Assembly: GCA_004794655.1 (NCBI GenBank)
Contig: SMMW01000585.1
Coordinates: 10,043,501 to 10,107,500 of the forward strand
Length of the DNA: 64,000 bases
Direction: 5' to 3'
Origin: Marisa cornuarietis
Taxonomy: Eukaryota > Mollusca > Gastropoda > Architaenioglossa > Ampullariidae
Of the stretch, positions 1 through 14,900 are shown in pieces. Within the stretch, counting starts at the first letter, position 1; the number at the start of each line of letters is the position of its first letter. The translations under genes and the position numbers were made by a program. Under the pieces are notes generated by a model. The model made no database searches. It was given only the letters and a program-made list of their open reading frames with translations, and had not been told where the DNA came from.

Positions 1-461
1 GGGAATTTTGCTGTTGTCAAAGCTAACAATGTTCCTTCAAAGTGATTCAACACAAGATGTCTAAAGATAAGTTATTATGAGAGATGAGTGAGAGTATTAC
101 TGCATTATTACTAGAGTTCTGTATGCTTTAAAAACAGCCAACCAGAGAAAACAAGAAAGACTGGCGCTGTTTGTGATTACAGCTCACACATACACCCCCT
201 CCCCCTCGTTTGACATCAGTTCACATTCAACTTTTGCACAGTGTTGTCTTCAACCAGTAGTATTTCTGCGCTATCGCTAGTGTCATCTGGCATATAGGTG
301 TTTGCATTCCTATGGTGGTTTCATTGAGGAATAGCTATTTATGATTCAACTATGGACAGCGAGCTCAAGCATGCAGGTGATTAGTGGTAATTGCAGGGAT
401 CTTGGGGGGTGGGGGGAGTCATGCCGTCCTCTTAGAATTTAATGCAGTTTTTCTGTGTCAG

Positions 462-2457
462 TGACACAGGTGCTGAGGTTCCAGAAAGCTGCATCTTTGG
501 ACAGTTCTTGAATATTGCATCTTTTCTGGGTGAGTTATTAACTGTTCAGAAAGGAAATAAAGCAAGAACTTCTACACATTTACCTGTTATCTGGTGACTG
601 TGAGCAGTTAGGATGAGTAAGCATAATGCATTTAGTCCATGAAAACATCATAGACGTTATTAAAGTTTTGTGCATCATGTGTAGTGGATGCAAATGTGCA
701 AATTGAAAATGCTTTTTTGTCCATTGTCATAAAAACTGGGAAAATTTTCTTAAACACATTTGAACTCTAACGCAAAAGAAATGATACTTGTAGCATAAAG
801 AATTTAATTCATCTTCCATAATAAATAATACTAAATAACACTTATCTGGTGTTACAAAATTCACCCACTCTGCACCGATAATACAAATACATAGAGAAAA
901 TTGTGATTAGTTGGTCTATGATCTCAACACATCACACCCAGCGTAAGGTAAAGGTTGTCCCATGACTGTTTAGGTTGCTAGGGGATGCACTTTTGTCAGG
1001 GGCAGCTTTACTCTCCCTCGCTGCATTACCTTCCTCAATCTTCTTTGGGGTCAGGTACCCATTCCCACTCAGCTATCTTCTCCATGGGTATTCACTGTGT
1101 AATAGTGACCACTGTAGACTTGTAGTCAACAATATAACTTGTGGATCTGGCTAGTCCAAGTACAGAAGTTTACAAATTTACAGCCGAACAAAATTATTGC
1201 TTTATGGTCAAGCTTGTTTTTATTACAGCTTCTGGGACTTAGCAGGCATATTCAGAATTTAATCATGGGTATAATGTTCTCTTTCCAGCATTCTGTACCA
1301 TATATGTACGATATAAGGCTGTAAAGGCATTGGCTGGTGAGGAGGACACCTGGCTGAGACGCACAAACAAAATGAGTGCAGGACTTGGCTTCTTGTCTGC
1401 TTTTGGCTGCTCCATTGTGGCCAACTTTCAGGTACCCATTCTTTTCATTCCTTTAAACGACTTCAGGTGCTTTGAGGGAATGCCATCAATTTTTTTTAAT
1501 TAAACAAAAAAAACTTGGACAAATGCATTGCAGATGTAGTGTTTCACTATCATCTCACCCCTCCCATGACCAACAAACAAAATTTATTTCACAGGAAGGT
1601 ACAGTGGTAGAAATTGTGCATATCATTGGAGCAGGCTTCACCTTCATTGGTGGAGTCATGTACTGCTTTCTGCAGACTGCAATGTCTTTCCATATGTATC
1701 CAGACTACAATGGCCTGTTTATCTGTCGAGTTCGACTCTTCATCTGTATGCTGGCCTTGGGTAGTCTCATTGCTAGTATCCTTTGAAAATGCATTTTTGG
1801 ATTTTGGAACTTATTCATAGCTGAAATGTAAAAATCTGAATTCTTGAGAATGTGGTCATTTTGGCACATTGTCCTTAAAATAATTTCAGCAATTGCTTCA
1901 GCAGCAGTAGCACTGACCCGGTTTAAAGGTAAAGACAGATTTCACTGGAATCCAGATGAAGCAGTAAGTTTTAGCTGATAAACAACCTGTTATTATATAT
2001 TTCACTTATCGTCAGAAATTTAGTAGCATTATTGTTTTAAGCTGTTGCTTTCAAGACAGCAAAAATGTTGCCATTTGATAGGAAATGAGTAATCATTGAT
2101 CATTCCTCTATTACTAGCACAGTATGTAAAATGAGAATGAAACTACGAGGTGCAGGCATCCATACATTTTACATTCGCAGATTTCTTTCCTGAGTAATTG
2201 CATTGTTTTCCCTCGTCTATTGACTATCACAAAGAAGAAATAACAGCAACTCTCTCCCTTTGTCACAGGGCTATAGTGCACATGTGGTGAGCTCTGTCAG
2301 CGAATGGCTCACAGCCTTGACCTTCCTTGGCTACTTTTTCACATTCGTCCAAGAGTTTCGCAAATTTGATCTGGAGATCAACACACGGCCTCTTGTGAGG
2401 CATCTTGATGAAGACCCGTTTGAGGGAACAAATGAACGAACAAGATTGCTTGCATGA
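462..2457 (+). CDS. DRAM2: DRAM2-like autophagy modulator, 5'-truncated by window edge
   Basis: Coding exons: 462-529, 1289-1431, 1595-1775, 1890-1963 and 2269-2457 (TGA). All have AG/GT borders and compatible phases. The family is DRAM/TMEM150/FRAG1, multi-pass membrane proteins of lysosomes and autophagosomes; DRAM2 promotes autophagy. Visible family signatures are DTGAEVPESCIFGQ, TIYVRYKAVKAL, SIVANFQ, HWNPDEAGYSAH, EWLTALTFLGYFF and a C-terminal NERTRLLA, close to the vertebrate DRAM2 ending. Hydrophobic stretches in exons 3 and 5 would be membrane helices. The ER-facing first helix and start codon should lie left of the window; I saw no matching exon in 1-461. The gene converges on the harmonin gene, with 453 bp between stop codons. 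DRAM1 or another DRAM paralogue is possible, but the NERTRLL tail and HWNP motif favour DRAM2. Confidence 0.9.
955..1110. repeat. SINE-like interspersed repeat in a DRAM2 intron
   Basis: The block contains GGTACCCATTCCCACTC and GGTATTCACTGTGTAAT. Related strings recur near 18050 (GGTACCCATTTCTACTC), 59955 and 43200-43235. This suggests an old, diverged SINE family. I could not fix its ends. Confidence 0.4.
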
Positions 2458-2910
2458 AAGTAACTAGAGCACTGCATGCACGAAAAATGTACTTGTTTTT
2501 AGTGCATGTGCATGCAGTGTGCATTTTTTGAGGGGGTGGGAGGGGGCTGACCAAAAAAATTCCAAATAAGTAAAGGCTGTGAAATGATTCAAGTTTATAG
2601 CTTTAAAGGGATTGATCAGGGGAGTATTCGGGCCTTCATTCATTAGTTAAGACCTTTGTCCATAGTCTTCCTTCATGTGATCACAATTTGTAGGGAAAAC
2701 ATATAGGCAAGCTTCATCACAGTCATTATCCACAGCTTCTTCACTGGAAAGGCTGTCATCAGGCAAACACATGCTGCACTCTTAGCTTGGTGCACATCTA
2801 GAAATATGTACTGCAACAGATGGCAGAAACCTCTTTTGATTCTCTTACTCCAGGTCACATAGTATGAACATCAACCACACTCCTCACATTTAACGAACCG
2901 AAAGCGTTAC
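2458..2910. other. Convergent 3' UTR region of DRAM2 and harmonin
   Basis: This is the space between two convergent stop codons. No ORF of substance and no consensus AATAAA were seen on either strand, only AATAAG near 2564. The two 3' UTRs may overlap here. Confidence 0.5.
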
Positions 2911-5900
2911 TTACACACACTCCTCATTGTTCAGGAAAAGACTCTTTGCATACACCACATGAACCATTTTCTGCAACAATCAAATGAGAAACCCTTGATA
3001 TCACAAACATGGATCAACATTTGATCAAATTTTTTACATTATGGCTTAAAAATATTTGTCCTTATTTGTTCAGTAAAGAAAAGCACTTAGGAATACATGA
3101 TCACATGTAAAACAAGTGAACTATTTTCAATGATAATGTATTAATAACAGTTTTAACAGGGCTCTTGACGTTCCCCAACTGCAGATTCCCAAGGTTAAAG
3201 TTCAGTCTGTTGACCGTGATTTGTTGTTATTTGCAAGTAATCAGGATTATCATAATTATTCAGTTATGTGCTATGGAAGAACTTCTTTTTCTGGATAGCT
3301 GGGGTAGCGCACAGAAATGCATGGTTTGAAAAAATGTCAGACTGAAACAACAGCCCTTAAGATGGAAGGTCTTAGTGTGTTCTCATGTAGATGGATAATA
3401 CCATGTTAGCACACCTACAATACTACACCACAAGCAAGCATGACTTCCTGAGAAAACAGGACAATATTCCAGTTGATATTTCTTCACTACTTGTATAGTC
3501 AAAGAGGTATTGTCAAAAGGAACTGTGTATGCTGAAAGCATTTAATGCAGAGAGATAATCCACAAGTCTCTTCAGCAGTGTGGGTCTCTGGTGCAATTCT
3601 GTGTCACCCCAAATGACTTGTGCTCAAAAGTGGTGCAGTAAGCACAAAAAACTTATATTGCAGAAAGATGAAGTTATATTAATGTATACATATATGTGTG
3701 CATTAATATTCTGACTACATTTGTACATTGTTTTGAAAAAAAATTTATGTTTTCACCTATCATCTTCGTGAGTTATTGAATGTATGCATGAGAATATGCA
3801 TAGAGTGATGAAAGCGAATTGCAACAGTTCCATAATAATAATAATAGTGAGGATTTTTATAGCGCATATTCACACTCATAGAGAGCATGCTCTTAGCGCT
3901 TAAAACGAGGAAGACGTGGACTAAGTAGATACAGAACAAAGGGGACGAAAGAAAATGACAGTACTGACAAAACAGAAAACAAAAGGCATCAAGTAACAGG
4001 AACAGAGAAAAATAGTGATTCTGCGAGAAAGATGGGTAAAGTAGCAAGAGGGAAGGGGGGAGGGTAAGAAGGACTAGCATTGTGTGGACTGTGTTAGGAG
4101 TTACGAGTAATGCTCAAGGAAGAGGTGCGTTTTCAGTGCAGATTTGAAAGATTCAGTTGTAGGAAGGTGGCGGATATGGAAAGGAAGAGAGTTCCATTGT
4201 TTTGCAGCACAGTAGCCAAAAGTCCTGTGACCATATGTTGTTGTTCTGGTGACAGGAACAGTTAGAATACGGTCGTCAGACGAAGACCGAAGTTGTCTGG
4301 ACGGAGAGTAAGGGATGAGAAGTTCAGAGAAATAGTCAGGACAGGAGCCAGCAAAGAAATTAAAACACAGCACAGACAGTTTGTACTGAATGCGAGAACG
4401 GATGGGTAGCCAGTGTAGAAAACGAAGGAGAGGAGTGACATGGTCCCGTTTCCTTGCTCTAAGCACCAGACGCGCAGCAGAGTTCTGTACTCTCTGGAGT
4501 CTCTGAATGAGGTAGTCAGGGCAGCCTGCCAGCAAGGAGTTGCAGTAGTCGTCGAGAAAGAACAAACGCACAGACAAGAGTGTTGGTAGCACGTGTAGAG
4601 AGAAAGTGACGGATAGCACTGATCTTACGCATCTCATAATAGGCAGATCGACAGACAGATGCTACATGTTTACCATAATGGCTAGTAAACCTGTAACAAG
4701 AACAGCCATGTGACAATCTCAGGTAGAGCTGGGTGGCTAGCCACAATGCAATAATTGCAGATGATTTTGTTTTTACTATTAGCTTAACACATACTTCTGT
4801 CTTCCATTTATGAACTGCCCAACAGCAGCCATTCATACAGAACACACTGCCATCCTCACAGCCTACCACAGTGTGATGCATAGCAACAGGGAGATCTAGA
4901 AACCACAATATACAAACAACAAACCTGTGATGCCATTTTAGCCTCCTCCAAAATCTTCTCTGCTTCGGCAAGAGTTACGTCTGTCAGTTTCTTGCCATTG
5001 ACCATCAGAAGTTGGTCACCAGTCTGCAGACCTGTGTATAGGTAACATCAACTCTATAATCTTTCCTGGCTATGCTGGTGACTAGTCTGCAGGATCATGT
5101 ACACATAATATCAATTTTATTATCTTTACTATGCTGCACATTCCAACATTTCATATTTACAAAATATTGAAAATGGTATAATCCAGACTAAATATTTTGT
5201 TTAAATAAAAACATATCTGCACACCCCAAGAAGTAACTATTATCCAAATTCTTTGTCAAATTTCGTCAACATAATGCTACATGTAATGACAGTTTTAAGA
5301 CCCCAAGAAATGTCTGTCATTTGATCTGACAACTGCATGTGTGTCAACTATAATTGCTTAAATTCAACAAAGTGATCTGAGAATAAAACAGCATACCATT
5401 TTCAATAGCAGCACCTCCGTCAAATACTGCAGACACGACAATTCTGCCTGCAAGAGGAGTGCCATTCCCACCTTCCATTGCAATCTTCAAATCTTGGCCC
5501 TGTAATAAATTGTAAATGTAGTCTTTAGCTTTTGCCTATAAATACCCTTAGCGTTTACTCACTGCAACCTGGTGATTTCTTGCATAATTCTGACTGCTAC
5601 TGCATTAATGTGGAGTGGCCAAAGATCATGCGACACCAATAGTAATGTGTTAAATCATTGCAAAGTTTCAAACTAGCAACAAGGCAATGGAATGTAGAAA
5701 AAAATTCTTTACCTTGGGAAACTCAAATGATTGAAGCTCTCTCCCATCAACGTCTGAAGAAGTGAACTGAAAATTTATGATCATGCCTCGGTATTACAAT
5801 GTACAATTTTGAATGCCACACATTATTTTGTAGTTTAAAAACGAATGATTTCTAAGTAACAACATTCCCCCTCAAAATAAAAGTTTTATCAGATGATGCA

Positions 5901-8900
5901 GTTCTTGAGAACAAACATTCATTGGTTTCTAAACTGTTTTGATTCTTTCACTCAAAACTAAAACAAACTAACATTAATGATTAATATCAAACCACAACCA
6001 TGCCTTACAAGCAAACAATAGCTTCATGCAACCAGTTCATTCAAATATCTAGCCAAATGAGCACACCACAAGTATTCCCTGCAGTAAGCATAGGCAATTT
6101 ACCAGATGAACCCAGTCTTTGTGCTGAAAGCCCACAATACATGAAACTTTGCTTGCCTCAGGCCCCAGAAGTTGCGGGGTTTGAAGCCCTGATTTCTCTC
6201 GTCGAGCCGCTAACACCGCAGCTGCACCTCCAAGACCAGTGGCATGGGTTTCAATGGGGTTAGGGGGAGAAGACAGTGTAGGTGACAAATACAATGGAGA
6301 CTGATCTTCACGTGAATTATATTTTGGTGTTACTTTTTGGAGGGGCTTTGCATATATGTCCAACTCATTTTCATGTGGAGACAATTGAGTTTCTATGCCA
6401 TTCTGGTAATTTGTGTAGGTGTCTGTCTGCTTAACAATGTTGGAGCTTTCACCATTTTTCATTGACTCTTTGTCTCTAAAGATGCTCCTCTGCTCAAGTT
6501 TATCATCATCATCAACTAGAAGAGATGGAGGTGGCAAGGGTAAGAAATCGAGATCATCTTCACTTATCTGTAGTTCTTCATTCTCCGCAAGCCCCTTCTG
6601 TTCTTCACTGTCACCCAATGCCTGGCCCCTCTCATCCATAGTGTGTTTGGTAAACTCTTCTTTTATGCTCCATCTGCTAGGATCTCCATAACCACAAAAT
6701 GATGGAGGCAAAGACTCGGTTTTTGCTGCCTTATCCACTGGTGGGGGTGGGAATGGAGGTGGAGGTGGTGCTCTAAACATTGGAAGTGTTCTCTTTGTAT
6801 CACTACTACTACTTGTCTGTGATGTCATGCTCTTGTTAGAGGAGGGAGTACTGGGAGAGTTGACAGGATAAGGATCTGGGCTCTCTTCTGCATGAGATGA
6901 GGCCAAAGTGGCAGCTAGATAATTGGGTAAGATTATTAAACCTGCCTCTTCTAAATCATTACGCAGATTTGGTGATTCTAAAGCACTCACTGAGGGGGAC
7001 AAGGAAGAGTGGTTGTCATAAGGCTCATTTAATGAAATATTCTGAATGGTGGACATGCATGACTGTGTGTCAGAATATGAACTGTGCATTACAGGTGCAC
7101 TGCCACTGGGAGGGGACAGGTGTGCAGTGGGTTTAGGGGAAGATAGCTGCATGCAAAGAAGAACAAAAAATAACCTTGTGAACAAAAAAGGGCAATCTTC
7201 TAAGTGCAAAGTACACACAAATGATGATCTTTCAGTCTTTACAAGTTTTCATCTGTTTAAATCGTTCTTTAACTTCTTCCAATTTATTAATTACATTGTC
7301 CTGTCCTTACATTTTAAAAATATGTGGCTATTGTATAATCCAAAGATACTTTAGAAAAGAGTATTTAATTCTGATGCTCCATGTTTTTTCTCAAATATGT
7401 GATCTTTCTTGTAAAAGAATACTGTAGTTTTTTTAATGGCGCATTTATGCACTCTTTTTTGAAATTGTTTAGCCATAAAAAGCAACACATTTCAAGTAAC
7501 AAATACAAGAATTCAATTTTGTAAGTTACACGCTTGAAGCCAATTTGAAACTAATTTTAAAATATGACATTATACTAAATGTAAAACTGGGCAAAAATAT
7601 GCACAACAGATGTTAACTTTAACAAATGAATTATTATCTATTTTTATTGTGTATATATTTTCTATTTCTTTCTTAATACTTAGTCACAGTTTAAAATATT
7701 TAAAATGTTAATGGCATTGCATTCATAGGGCTGGTTAAAAGCTGTACTAACAGGATGAGATGAAAGACAATTTATTTGTTCCAAACTGTGATCAAAAAAC
7801 ATTCTTCGATTCTAGTAGTAAGAATGAACTTTGCTGACAAAGACTCCCTACCAAAGTTAACCAAAGACTGAAACACTGAAAGATTGTCTTGGGAACACTT
7901 TTTCTAATTAAGGAAATATTTCTGAAAATCAAAAACGGAAAATGTGATTCGCGTATTCAATAAAGAATGTTTTAGACTTTAGAGGAAGAGCAGCCAAGCG
8001 GTCCTTATTCTGTGTGATCTCCTAAACACATTAGCATAGACATCAAGCTCCAAAAAAATGCAGCTGAGAAGGAAATAAAAATATATGTGAAATCAGTGAA
8101 GAGGAAATAAAAAAAAGAATGGTGCAGTGCAAAGAGTACAATTCTCCAAGCGCCAGGCCTTCTCACAACAGCACAAAGCAACACAGAAAAAAATTTATCT
8201 CATAGATTCAGTTTCAAAAGGGAAAAATAAGAAGCAAACCTCATCAGCTAGAATAGTCCCATTGGTGTGACCAATATCTGAAGATACTTTTGTGTAGCTA
8301 AAAGACGTGGTTTCTGTGTCAATTCCATTCTGCTGTGAGACATAACTGGATGTGGCCTTACCCAGTCCATCCAGTCCTCTTCCTGCAAATAACAAGCTTG
8401 ACATTTATTTCCACAGTGGTGTCCAGAAAGTCTAGCAAAGAATGAAACATAGCAACAAACTCACACTTGTCCTGTTAAAAGTACACTTATGCAGATGCAA
8501 CATCTTTGGTTGTTGTAAATGATGCACAGTATAACCCACTGTTTAAAACAATTCCTTTTTACAACATTAGAAATAAACACTTCCTCTTAAAAATAATATA
8601 TCACAGTTAGTGTCCCATTTCATCAATATGCAAAAAGGTTAAGTAACTTAACTGTCAGCTTTGAAGGACAATTTCTGTTCAATGGCAGTTATAACATATC
8701 AGAGCATGCCTACTTTCTAAAACCAGTGCATATTGTACTCTCACAAACTCATTAAAGGTTGTAGTACCATACAGATAAGCCGTAAGACATTGTCAAAATT
8801 CTTTTTATTATAGGAAGGAAAACATCTGGAAAGGGTATGAATAAAGCATCATTAGAAAATATATAAGGTCATTTCTTTATATACTCCTCCCAAAAATATA

Positions 8901-11900
8901 ATAACAAATCTTACTTAGCTGGTCTTCTATCAGGCTACTTTCATCCAGATTTTCTGAAGGAGATGTGTATGATGATGATAGTCTCCTGAAACAAACATTC
9001 ACGAATTACTAAAAAAAAAAAAAAAAAAAAAAGTGAAAATTTTCATTAAGAGATGGTTACCTTTACAATTATATTTAAATGCTTCACACAATATTTTAAT
9101 GTTCACTGCATATTTTAAATGCACTTATCTTTAAACTTTACTGTAAAGATTTGCAGCGATTTCCACAACATTTGCATTCTAGAAATGATTACAGTAAACT
9201 ATGGTTTTTTTCGTTGACATTTGCTAAACAACAGTTCTTAGAAATAAGTTACTAATGCTCTAAGAATATTAGTTAAAGAATATCAGAACAAAGATACATA
9301 GGACAGCAATATTTGAAGCATATATATGTATGCATGTGCATGCCACAGATATCTATGCCAAAAAAGGACTGTTGCTACAATTAAGACTGCCAAGAATCCA
9401 TCATGCCCACAAACTATTAGCATATGATATACACAGCTTGTCCAGCTCCTTTCCTCTAGAACGTTAGTCTTTTAACAAATGTTTGTCAAGCTTTGTAGCA
9501 TGTACTGCAACATGAAATGAGACTAAAAAAATTAATTTCTGCAAACTTAAAACTGAAGCCTTTGCCATGTGACATCGCATTTACAGTAACACAGGGCTCC
9601 AGTGACCTGACTGGAGAAAGTGAAATTAAAAAAAAAATATACCAGGCTTCCCTGAGATGCACTGAATCCCAAACAGTCATAATATAAAATTGCAGCATGT
9701 ATAAAATTTTGTTGCAGCAGTTACATAATGCACAAAAATAATCTAGATTTTGCCAGTTGTTGTTACTCTTGGTATCAAAGGACACAGCATGTTTACAAGA
9801 GTATTACTATAGTATTAAACAAAAAGAGATAACTATAACCAAGGTATGGCAAGTGATTGGTAGACAGAGGAATCATTCCATGTATGTAGTGCTTACTGAA
9901 CAGTGAAGCAATGAAATTTTAATGTGAAGTATCTGGATTTTCCAAATACTTAATACTTGTGTATGTGACAAAGAAAAATTGAAGGCGAGGACACCTCATG
10001 AACAGTTATATAAATGTTTTTACATGGTAAGCCAATATAGAGAGAAAGCACCTGAACTGCACAGACATAAAAGAAAACTTCCTTCCTTCAATATTTTGTG
10101 CTTAGTCATGAACTTGAGAAGGCTACTTGGCAAACCCAAACATGCGGATCTTTCATCATAGCTGATAATGTGCTGTGCAGATGGCTAACAACATCAATCA
10201 TGAGTGAATGAGAACAATAAAATAAACAGATCAAATAATAACAGAGCAAAACAAGCTAAAATTAAAAACTGCAAACAAAGTGCAATAACTAAACACTATA
10301 CCTGCTTAACACAATGAAATATGGGGTGCAGACAGGTGTGACAGGAACCTTACCTTGTCACAGGAATAGTGCCTTTCTTTCAGGACAAGGTAAATACTTG
10401 TTGAACTTGCTTCTCAGTAGTTGCACACATGCTCAATGTATAGGCTTGCATATTCATGACATTTTTGAAAATATATAGCACTTACATGCTGTATTTTCTT
10501 TATTAAACATGTATTTTCATGCTGATGGACAAAGAAAAATCCACAATCCCAGATCTGTTTGTGTTTTGTCTTTTTTGTGTTGCCCCCACTCTCAAAAAAC
10601 AAAAATTTAAGTCCAAGGCAACATGCAAACATGTAACACCTGCTAGCATTGGCTAGACTATATATAATGAAAGATGTCAGAATCATCTAACCCAGTTTAA
10701 ATAAGTTGGAATGTTCTGGGCACCAGTGATTGAGATATAGCCATTACCAGCATGTGGCAGAGTTAAAAATAAAGAAAACTAGTTACTATCACTTTATTCA
10801 CTTTGTCCCTTCTTTAGAAAAACTAGAAAGATGGGCATTTGTAACAAAGTCTGTGAGTGTCTAAGCCATTTTCCAGTCTTACACAATGTATTAATTGTCT
10901 GCCAAATAAAGATCAAAGGAATATTTCTTGTTCCAACACTAGACATGACAGCCATATTATCATGAAAATCTCAACAAGGCAAAAACTAAAATAGGTACAA
11001 ATTTGTTAGAGTAGCCCACACCTCCCACCCATCCCCTTGTCATAGCCCATGGCTGGCATAATCACATTTGTGCAGGAAAGAAAACTGGTCACAAAGATGA
11101 GAACAAGCTGCGAAGACCAATAATCTGACAAAACACATTCTGGAAAGATTAATAAGAAGTTCACAATATCAAAAATGAAATGAAATGAAAATAACCCAGT
11201 ACAGCTCTGTAGGATTTTCTTTCTACTTCATCATCAAGAATAGTATTCTATAAAGTACCATGCATTCCACTCAGTACCAACACAATATCCTGATATTATG
11301 TTTGTCTTTTTAACCCGTGACAGTTGTTTACTGACAGATTAGCTGAGATTCTATTGCTCCAATCCAATGAAAATATGTCAGTTGCTTTGAAAGGGGAGTG
11401 TTAGTTCACACATTTGTAGGAAATACTTTCTTTGTGCTGTTCTTTGCTCCAGGGTTTGAAAGCAGTACTTGTTTCACTGATGAGAGATTGACAGGGAGGA
11501 TGTGATTGTGTTGCTTTTGGTGTATGTGGTATTTGGCTTTTTTTACTGTGATGTAAAATATTGTATTTTTGTATGTTTGTTTGGTATTTGTGCATTGTGG
11601 AATTTAAAAAAAGAAAATATAGTAGTAATATACTGTAAAAAAAAAAAAGCCCACACACTTTCATTTTTCATCCTCAGATGCTTTAGGTCAGCACTTTCAA
11701 GTCCTCAGTACTTTAAAGTACTGCTCTCTTATGTTATAATATTGATAACCAGGATGATAACTGAAGACTCAAACAGCAATCTACCACTGTAATATTCTCA
11801 CACTGTAATTTTGTCTCCAATATATGTTTTGTGATGGTTTCCTCAGCTGCTACAATTTACCGCCATAATATTCTCAAGCACTGTAGTCAAATTGCTGTGA

Positions 11901-14900
11901 TATTTTCTAACTGAATGCTATATCTTTGTCATATTTCAGCTCATTTATCCTCAGTGCCATCAAGATTAGGCCCCTTTGCATTCCTCGAAATGATACTCTA
12001 TCTGTATTCTGCTCATTAACTCAGAAATGATACTCTATCTGCTAAAACAAAATAATTCAGCTTATGATTTCAAAGAATGAAAAGGAATGACAATGATTAA
12101 TGGATAACCAGTATAGTGATGCCTTCACATTTAACCAACTTCTGTTGGAATTGCTTCATTTACACAAAAAATATATAAAAATACAGTTTATAATATTCAT
12201 GATTAATTCCAAAGCATCTAAAAATGTACATACATAGGTAAGAAGAAACAGTAAAAGAGAAAGAAACTAAACAACTAACCTTCTCATTACTAAATCAATA
12301 CATGGGGGAAAAAAGAACAGTGATCTTAGTGCTTAAACTGCAAATTGTCTAAATCAGAATGAGTTTCACTATTAGTCAAAAGACACTGCCACTGGCAGAT
12401 TCAAGCTCTTCACACACTCAGTTCTTTTTCCTCTTAGAAGACTTAGATCATATTCTCTTGTCCTCAGCACATGCCTTTTTGGCAACATAAATATTGGTAT
12501 ACATTTCCTGACATAATAATCATACCAGCATAAAATAGATCACTAGGCTGCTACTGAAAAAGCAACTATGACAATTTTCTCTCCACTAAACCTCCAATCC
12601 AAACATTACATCAATATATCAATATCTTATGCACCCATTCTGCTCACACAGAACTAGAGGACTGTAAACCATCCACATTCAATGACAAAATTCAGTTTAT
12701 GAAGTCTGTGCTCAACAAAGTAAAAAAAAGTCATCATGGAGTTACTTTTCTTGAAAGGTGACTTTACGCGATTCATACCTCTGCATGACAGGCTGAGACT
12801 GGCCTGATTGTGTGGAGTTAAGAGAATGGCCAGGTGACTGCTTCTGACGATTTTCAAACAACACCATGCCCTATATAAGGCAAAAATAATCTGCTCTAAA
12901 TTATGTTAATATATAATTACATATAGCACTGCAATGTTCATGCCTCTTTGTGTGTGTACGAGTGTGTGGTCATGTTTCAATTAGTTCATTTCAAAGACCT
13001 GTCACTCAAACCTCATAAGAATTAACACACATTTAACATTACCCCAAGAATTACTAGTGCCTGATACAGTCTGAGATTCTGTCAGCTCCATTCTAGAGCC
13101 TAAGCAAATTGTTTAGAAAAAAATTGCCCTGTTCTTGTACCATTTTAATGGTACAGTTATTGGAGATAAAAACGACTCACTGATGCTGCAATAAAGGTAA
13201 CAGCAGACACTAATACTCACCACCTTTTTGCGGATGATAAGGTTCAGTTGTTTACTGCTTTTCAGCACCATCACGGCCTGTTAATATACACAGTTTTGAC
13301 AAACTGACATCCAAAATAGAGCCAAAAAAACATTTACAGGAATGTGTCCAGCTTTGTTAACCAACTAAAAGTTCAATTTAATTTAATTCTTTATTTACGA
13401 GAGCATTTTTGAGGAATGTGTTTTTGTACATTTGGGTGGTAAGAGCTATGTTATAATTGTCCCTCGTGTGTCCAGTTTCCCGTGACCAATGAGTCACTTT
13501 GGATGAGAAAATGCCAGAAAATGTAACAAAGATTAAAGCAGTGTTTCTCAACCTTTTACTTGTGACGCACCCCCAAATGAAAAAAAAAGTACGTCTGCAC
13601 GCCCCCCTTAGCCACTAATACCAATATGAGATATAAGAAAATGACCCCCTTCGCGCCCCCCCCCTTGTCAGCACATCACCCCCCCCCCAAGGGGAGGGGG
13701 GTGCCCCACAGGATGAGATCCGCAGGATTAAAGAAAAAGAAGAAAAAGTTACCAAACCTCTTTCACTTTCCAAGTTCAAAAGTAATTAATGTCATTAATA
13801 TTTTTTCAGTGGTCTAATCCTAATACTGTATAAACAATCCAGTACTGTAGCAGATGGCAATGAAAAAGATTTTATTGGTCTATAGGCATGCCTCAAATTT
13901 CAAGATTCATGCTTAAGCTTTTTTAAGATTATTTGTTAAATCCCCTCTAGTGTAGACTCATGTAAACATACACAGAATAACTTGCCCACTCAGACACACT
14001 TTGCATGCTCCCTAGACAACAAAAACCACATGTAATTCTTTTCTCTTGTACCTCATTGTGACTGATATTCAGAAAGTTTGTGTCGTTGACCTCCACAATC
14101 TGATCTCCCACATCTAAACCTGCCTCTTGGGCCAAACTCCCTGGCCGTACCTTCTCCACAAAAATACCAGGAAAGTTTCGTGGGCCACTCAATATTCTGT
14201 ACAAAGAATCACAGAGAAAAGACTTTGGTCAAAAAGAACTGTTGAAGTATAGATGCAACGCCTCAAAACATTCCTTCACCATCCCTGGTGATTACTTAAA
14301 CAAAATGATAAAGTGACTAGATGAGTTGGTGTATATTGGCTCTATATACGTCCTTTGAAATGACTGAACTGCAAGCTGCTGTCTATGACAATACTATTGC
14401 CATTGGAACAACTTGCACTTAAGATCCACTCTATAACATTTAAAAAAAAGCAGTTATCCTCCTAGAGAATGTTTTGGAAGATCTGCAAATTGTGACCAAC
14501 CAGTTTTTAAAACTTACTAATTAACAGCCAAATCACAACATACCCACACCCAGTTGAAGTGTAATTGTCAAACTGCAACATACACCTCAATGAGCTGCAA
14601 CTCTCAAATCACATACCCACATCCAATGGAGCTATACCCTGAGGCATCAACAAATATTTTCAGTTCCAGAGGTCGACCTTTTCTTCCAGTCATGTTCTTC
14701 AACACTTCCTCCTAATAATAAAACAATTATTCATCAATTTTAATAGTGGCATATAGAAACAATTCTGTACCATGACAAATTTAAGTTGCTTGGTAAAAGT
14801 ATAAGACAAAATTAGGGAAAAGGAAAAAGATTAGCAACTTGTCTAATTTTTAAATTGCATCAAAAATATGTTGTTTGGTACAGGAAAAAAGGTGGTAAAG

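Noticed and set aside
6419..7427. Several + strand frames opposite the large harmonin exon
   Set aside because: Antisense shadows of exon 7146-6103; no splice support.
10354..10376. 23-nt microexon on the minus strand between harmonin exons 12 and 13
   Set aside because: AG and GTAAGG border it, but it lacks a pyrimidine tract and would introduce a stop; exons 12 and 13 join in phase without it.
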